From: Deltaproteobacteria bacterium
GTDB taxonomy: Bacteria; Myxococcota_A; UBA796; UBA2385
Length of the DNA: 64,000 bases
Assembly (NCBI GenBank): GCA_018401435.1
Contig: JAGYJW010000027.1
Location: 29,826 to 93,825 of the forward strand
Reading direction: 5' to 3'
The position numbers and the translations under genes are program-made. The first letter of the stretch is position 1. The number at the start of each line of letters is the position of its first letter. The notes beneath the pieces were generated by a model. That model saw nothing but the letters and a program-made list of their open reading frames with translations, had not been told where the DNA came from and ran no database searches. Shown here piece after piece: positions 61,805 through 64,000 of the stretch.

Positions 61805-62695
61805 ATGCCCCTGCCCTTCGCCGGCGTCTTCACCGCCCTCATCACCCCCTTTCGCGAGGGCAAGGTGGACCGCGACGCCTTCGCCGCCCTGGTCGAGCGG
61901 CAGATCGCCGCCGGCGTGGCCGGATTGGTGCCCAATGGCACCACAGGAGAGGCCCCCACCCTGACCGAGGGCGAGCAGCGGGATCTCATCGGTTGGACCG
62001 TGGACATCGCTCGGGGGCGCGTGCCCGTGATCGGCGGCGTGGGCGGCAACGACACCGCAAAGGTGGCCCATATGGCCGCCACGGTGGCTGATATCGGCGC
62101 CCAGGGCGCCCTGGCCAGCGCCCCCTACTACAACAAGCCCACCCAGAACGGGCTCATCGCCCACTACACGGCGGTGGCCGCCGCGGCGCCAGGCCTGCCC
62201 GTGGTGCTCTACGATGTGCCGGGCCGCAGCGTCGTGCGCCTGTCCCGCGACACCATCCGCAGCCTGTCGGCGGTGCCCAATATCGTCGCCCTCAAAGACG
62301 CCACCGGCGACATCGGTCATATCAGCGGGCTGATCCCCACCCTGCCCGACGACTTCTCGCTGCTGTCTGGGGACGACGGCACCACCCTGCCCTTCCTCTG
62401 TGTGGGTGGGCACGGCTGCATCTCGGTGCTGTCCAACCTCGACCCCGTCCGCACGGTGGCCATGGTGGAGGCCGCCCGCGCCGGCCGCATCGACCAGGCG
62501 CGCGAGCTGCACCTGCGCCTGACCCCGCTGATCGAGGCCCTCTTCATCCAGAGCAACCCGCTGCCGGTCAAGGCCGCGATGGCCGCCCTGGGCCTCTGCC
62601 TTGAAGATCTGCGCCTGCCGCTCGTTCCCATGGACGCTGCCCCCCGCGAGATCCTGATGGACGAGCTGCGGGACCAGGGCCTGCTGTCGGACTGA
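61805..62695 (+). CDS. dapA: 4-hydroxy-tetrahydrodipicolinate synthase
   Basis: A 296-residue aldolase-class enzyme joining pyruvate and aspartate semialdehyde in lysine and meso-diaminopimelate synthesis. It has GTTGEAPTL, SAPYYNKPTQNGLIAHY with the catalytic Tyr, LYDVPGRS, and the Schiff-base Lys in VALKDATGDI. Length is normal. It starts 28 bases after the glycosyltransferase with no overlap. It ends 22 bases before the convergent FG-GAP gene, separated by a GC hairpin. Confidence 0.95.
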   Translation: MPLPFAGVFTALITPFREGKVDRDAFAALVERQIAAGVAGLVPNGTTGEAPTLTEGEQRDLIGWTVDIARGRVPVIGGVGGNDTAKVAHMAATVADIGAQGALASAPYYNKPTQNGLIAHYTAVAAAAPGLPVVLYDVPGRSVVRLSRDTIRSLSAVPNIVALKDATGDIGHISGLIPTLPDDFSLLSGDDGTTLPFLCVGGHGCISVLSNLDPVRTVAMVEAARAGRIDQARELHLRLTPLIEALFIQSNPLPVKAAMAALGLCLEDLRLPLVPMDAAPREILMDELRDQGLLSD

Positions 62696-62697
62696 GC

Positions 62698-62711
62698 GCC
62701 CCCTGCGGGGC
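62698..62711. terminator. Candidate GC hairpin between convergent stops
   Basis: GCCCC-CTGC-GGGGC lies between the dapA stop and the convergent FG-GAP gene stop. The 5-base perfect stem could end transcription from both sides. There is no U tract, so support is moderate. Confidence 0.35.
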
Positions 62712-62716
62712 CCGCC

Positions 62717-64000
62717 TCAGGGGTTGCAGGGCTCAATCGCCATCGTGTCGGTGTTGTCGTCCTCGTGGCATTCGGTGAGGACCTCGGCGCCATCGATGAC
62801 GGCCTCCAGACCATCTCCCAGCAGCTCGTGGGTGGTCTCGATCAGCACCTCGACGCTGCCCTGGGCGGGGACCGGGTCGGTGAGGGTGGTGGACGCCACG
62901 AGCGTGCGGCTGCCGCCGGGGTTGCCATAGAGGTCGAGCACCGCGCCCGGGGCCACGTCGCCCGCGCCGTCGTTCCAAACCTGCAGCCAGACCATGGCCT
63001 GGCCGCCGGGCTCGCAGGAGGCGATGCAGACATCCGAGATCTCGGCCCGCAGGTTGGGTCGGGCGGCCACATAGATGGCCGAGGGCTGGCCCCGGAAGAT
63101 GTTGGCCGGGTGAATCCAGGGCGGGTCGGGGTTGGTCGGCACGCTCAGGTCGTCGTTGATGTTGGCGCCATAGTAGGTGGCCTGGTTGTAGACGGGTCTT
63201 GAATAGGGCCAGTCTCCATCGGCGCTCCCAAAGACGGTGATGCCCTTGTAGCTGAAGTCGTTGGATCCGTAGATCAGCTCACCTTGTCCATCGCCGTCCA
63301 CATCGGCCACAGCGGGGGTCTCGGCCAGGGTGACCGATCCGTGGCTGGGGTTGCGGGTCACCACCGCCCCTGTCGCGCCATTCAGCACCAGGATGTCGTT
63401 CTCGTCGGCATAGATGACCTCGGGCACGCCGTCCAGGTCGATGTCCCAGCTGGTGGTGCCCGCCAGGCCCGAGTAGTCGCTGACCGAGGTGCTCCAGCGG
63501 GTGCTGCCGTCGCCTTCCAACAGGGTGATGCTGCCATAGTTTGCAAAGGCAAATTCCTGCATGCCGTCGTTGTCGAAGTCGGCGATGGCGGTGGCGGTGC
63601 CATAGCTGGTGTGGGCGCGGCTCCACAGGGTGCTGCCGTCGTCGTCGCAGACCGTGACGCGGCTGGGCGCGGCGATCATGACCTCCCCCAGGTTGTCGGC
63701 GTCGATGTTGACGGGATGCGGGAAGGTGCCCACGCCCCCGGCTCCGCAAGCGAAGCGGAAGCTGCCATCGTAGTTGTAGACTCGATTCTCCAGCATGATC
63801 TCCTGGAAGCCGTCCAGGTCGAGATCGGCCACGGCGGGGGCCCCCCAGTTGCCGCTGGCCCCCGACAGGACCGCCACCAGGGCGCCCGTGGCACCATCAA
63901 GGATATATTGGTTGCCGATGACCTCGATGTCGCCGTCCCCGTCCAGATCCGTGATGACCGGGTAGTTTTCGAGGTTGGTGCTCACGGCGTATTGCCACAT
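62717..64000 (-). CDS. FG-GAP/VCBS surface protein, N-terminus beyond window
   Basis: At least 427 residues of a protein whose N-terminus lies past position 64000. It is built of FG-GAP-type calcium repeats: PVITDLDGDGDIEVIG, AVADLDLDGFQEIMLE, AIADFDNDGMQEFAFAN, DIDLDGVPEVIYADEN and AVADVDGDGQGELIYGS. A CARDB-like beta domain closes it (QAMVWLQVWNDGAGDVAPGA) and the end is Asp/Glu-rich with two Cys. It matches the protein at 49447-51753 in layout and so probably also begins with a lipoprotein anchor. The first visible residues follow no start codon. Confidence 0.8.
   Translation of the reverse strand: MWQYAVSTNLENYPVITDLDGDGDIEVIGNQYILDGATGALVAVLSGASGNWGAPAVADLDLDGFQEIMLENRVYNYDGSFRFACGAGGVGTFPHPVNIDADNLGEVMIAAPSRVTVCDDDGSTLWSRAHTSYGTATAIADFDNDGMQEFAFANYGSITLLEGDGSTRWSTSVSDYSGLAGTTSWDIDLDGVPEVIYADENDILVLNGATGAVVTRNPSHGSVTLAETPAVADVDGDGQGELIYGSNDFSYKGITVFGSADGDWPYSRPVYNQATYYGANINDDLSVPTNPDPPWIHPANIFRGQPSAIYVAARPNLRAEISDVCIASCEPGGQAMVWLQVWNDGAGDVAPGAVLDLYGNPGGSRTLVASTTLTDPVPAQGSVEVLIETTHELLGDGLEAVIDGAEVLTECHEDDNTDTMAIEPCNP

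Overview
This is a very GC-rich (roughly 70 percent or more by eye), gene-dense bacterial chromosome segment. The gene content points to Myxococcota. It includes a double-FHA sigma-54 activator, a pseudokinase-PP2C fusion, TPR-coupled GGDEF and histidine-kinase proteins without membrane segments, a DUF1501 protein with CxxCH lipoproteins, many lipoproteins with Asp-Gly-rich tethers, FG-GAP/VCBS surface proteins, a MopE-like metal-motif protein with a P-domain, and a probable MYXO-CTERM-like tail. I saw no rRNA, tRNA, insertion sequence, phage gene or CRISPR array. Genes lie in tight operons, many with 4-base ATGA, GTGA or TTGA overlaps. No gene-free stretch exceeds about 200 bases.

Layout. 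1-7.0 kb: a PlsC acyltransferase and polytopic GT-C-like proteins around a 6-base divergent junction, ending in a thioredoxin-like gene. 7.0-14.5 kb: a Cys-rich lipoprotein, a FHA/sigma-54 activator with a coupled membrane protein, tgt, a pseudokinase-PP2C protein, a Cys-less redoxin and a tRNA nucleotidyltransferase. 14.5-21.5 kb: a minus-strand operon of two lipoprotein/CxxCH-lipoprotein pairs flanking a Tat-exported DUF1501 protein and a c-type cytochrome lipoprotein, cut at its 3' end by an abrupt tail-to-tail junction. 21.6-26.6 kb: a minus-strand operon laid out like dlt: TauD/SyrP-like oxygenase, DltD-like SGNH protein, DltX-like small membrane protein, DltB-like MBOAT, DltA-like adenylation enzyme and DltC-like carrier. 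26.7-32.7 kb: a membrane protein, a small anchored protein, a TPR-GGDEF protein and a sulfatase-fold lipoprotein. 32.8-37.6 kb: a B12-binding radical SAM enzyme, a rubrerythrin-like protein and a fusion of a GyrB/ParE-type ATPase to a methyltransferase, meeting a convergent sister methyltransferase in a 14-base palindrome that holds both stop codons. 37.7-45.5 kb: a PilZ protein, a thioesterase-like protein, a propeller protein, three coupled lipoproteins (one a PEP-synthase-like enzyme) and an SRPBCC protein. 45.6-52.3 kb: xanthine dehydrogenase genes and a large FG-GAP lipoprotein. 52.3-64 kb: an exported methyltransferase, an NlpC/P60-like protein, a P-domain lipoprotein, a TPR histidine kinase, fhs, a death-fold-like adaptor, an OGT-like glycosyltransferase, dapA and a partial FG-GAP protein.

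The three regions most likely to hold something undescribed are the dlt-like operon with an oxygenase (21.6-26.6 kb), the radical SAM / rubrerythrin-like / GyrB-methyltransferase operon (32.8-37.6 kb), and the DUF1501/CxxCH lipoprotein operon (14.9-21.5 kb).

Caveat: several genes are interrupted by single-base frameshifts while family motifs continue in the next frame (near 4.16, 6.07-6.26, 22-23, 27.2, 29.6, 38.4-39.6, 57.4 and 59.5-60.3 kb). This pattern fits residual assembly indels better than gene decay, and I annotate those genes as reconstructed.
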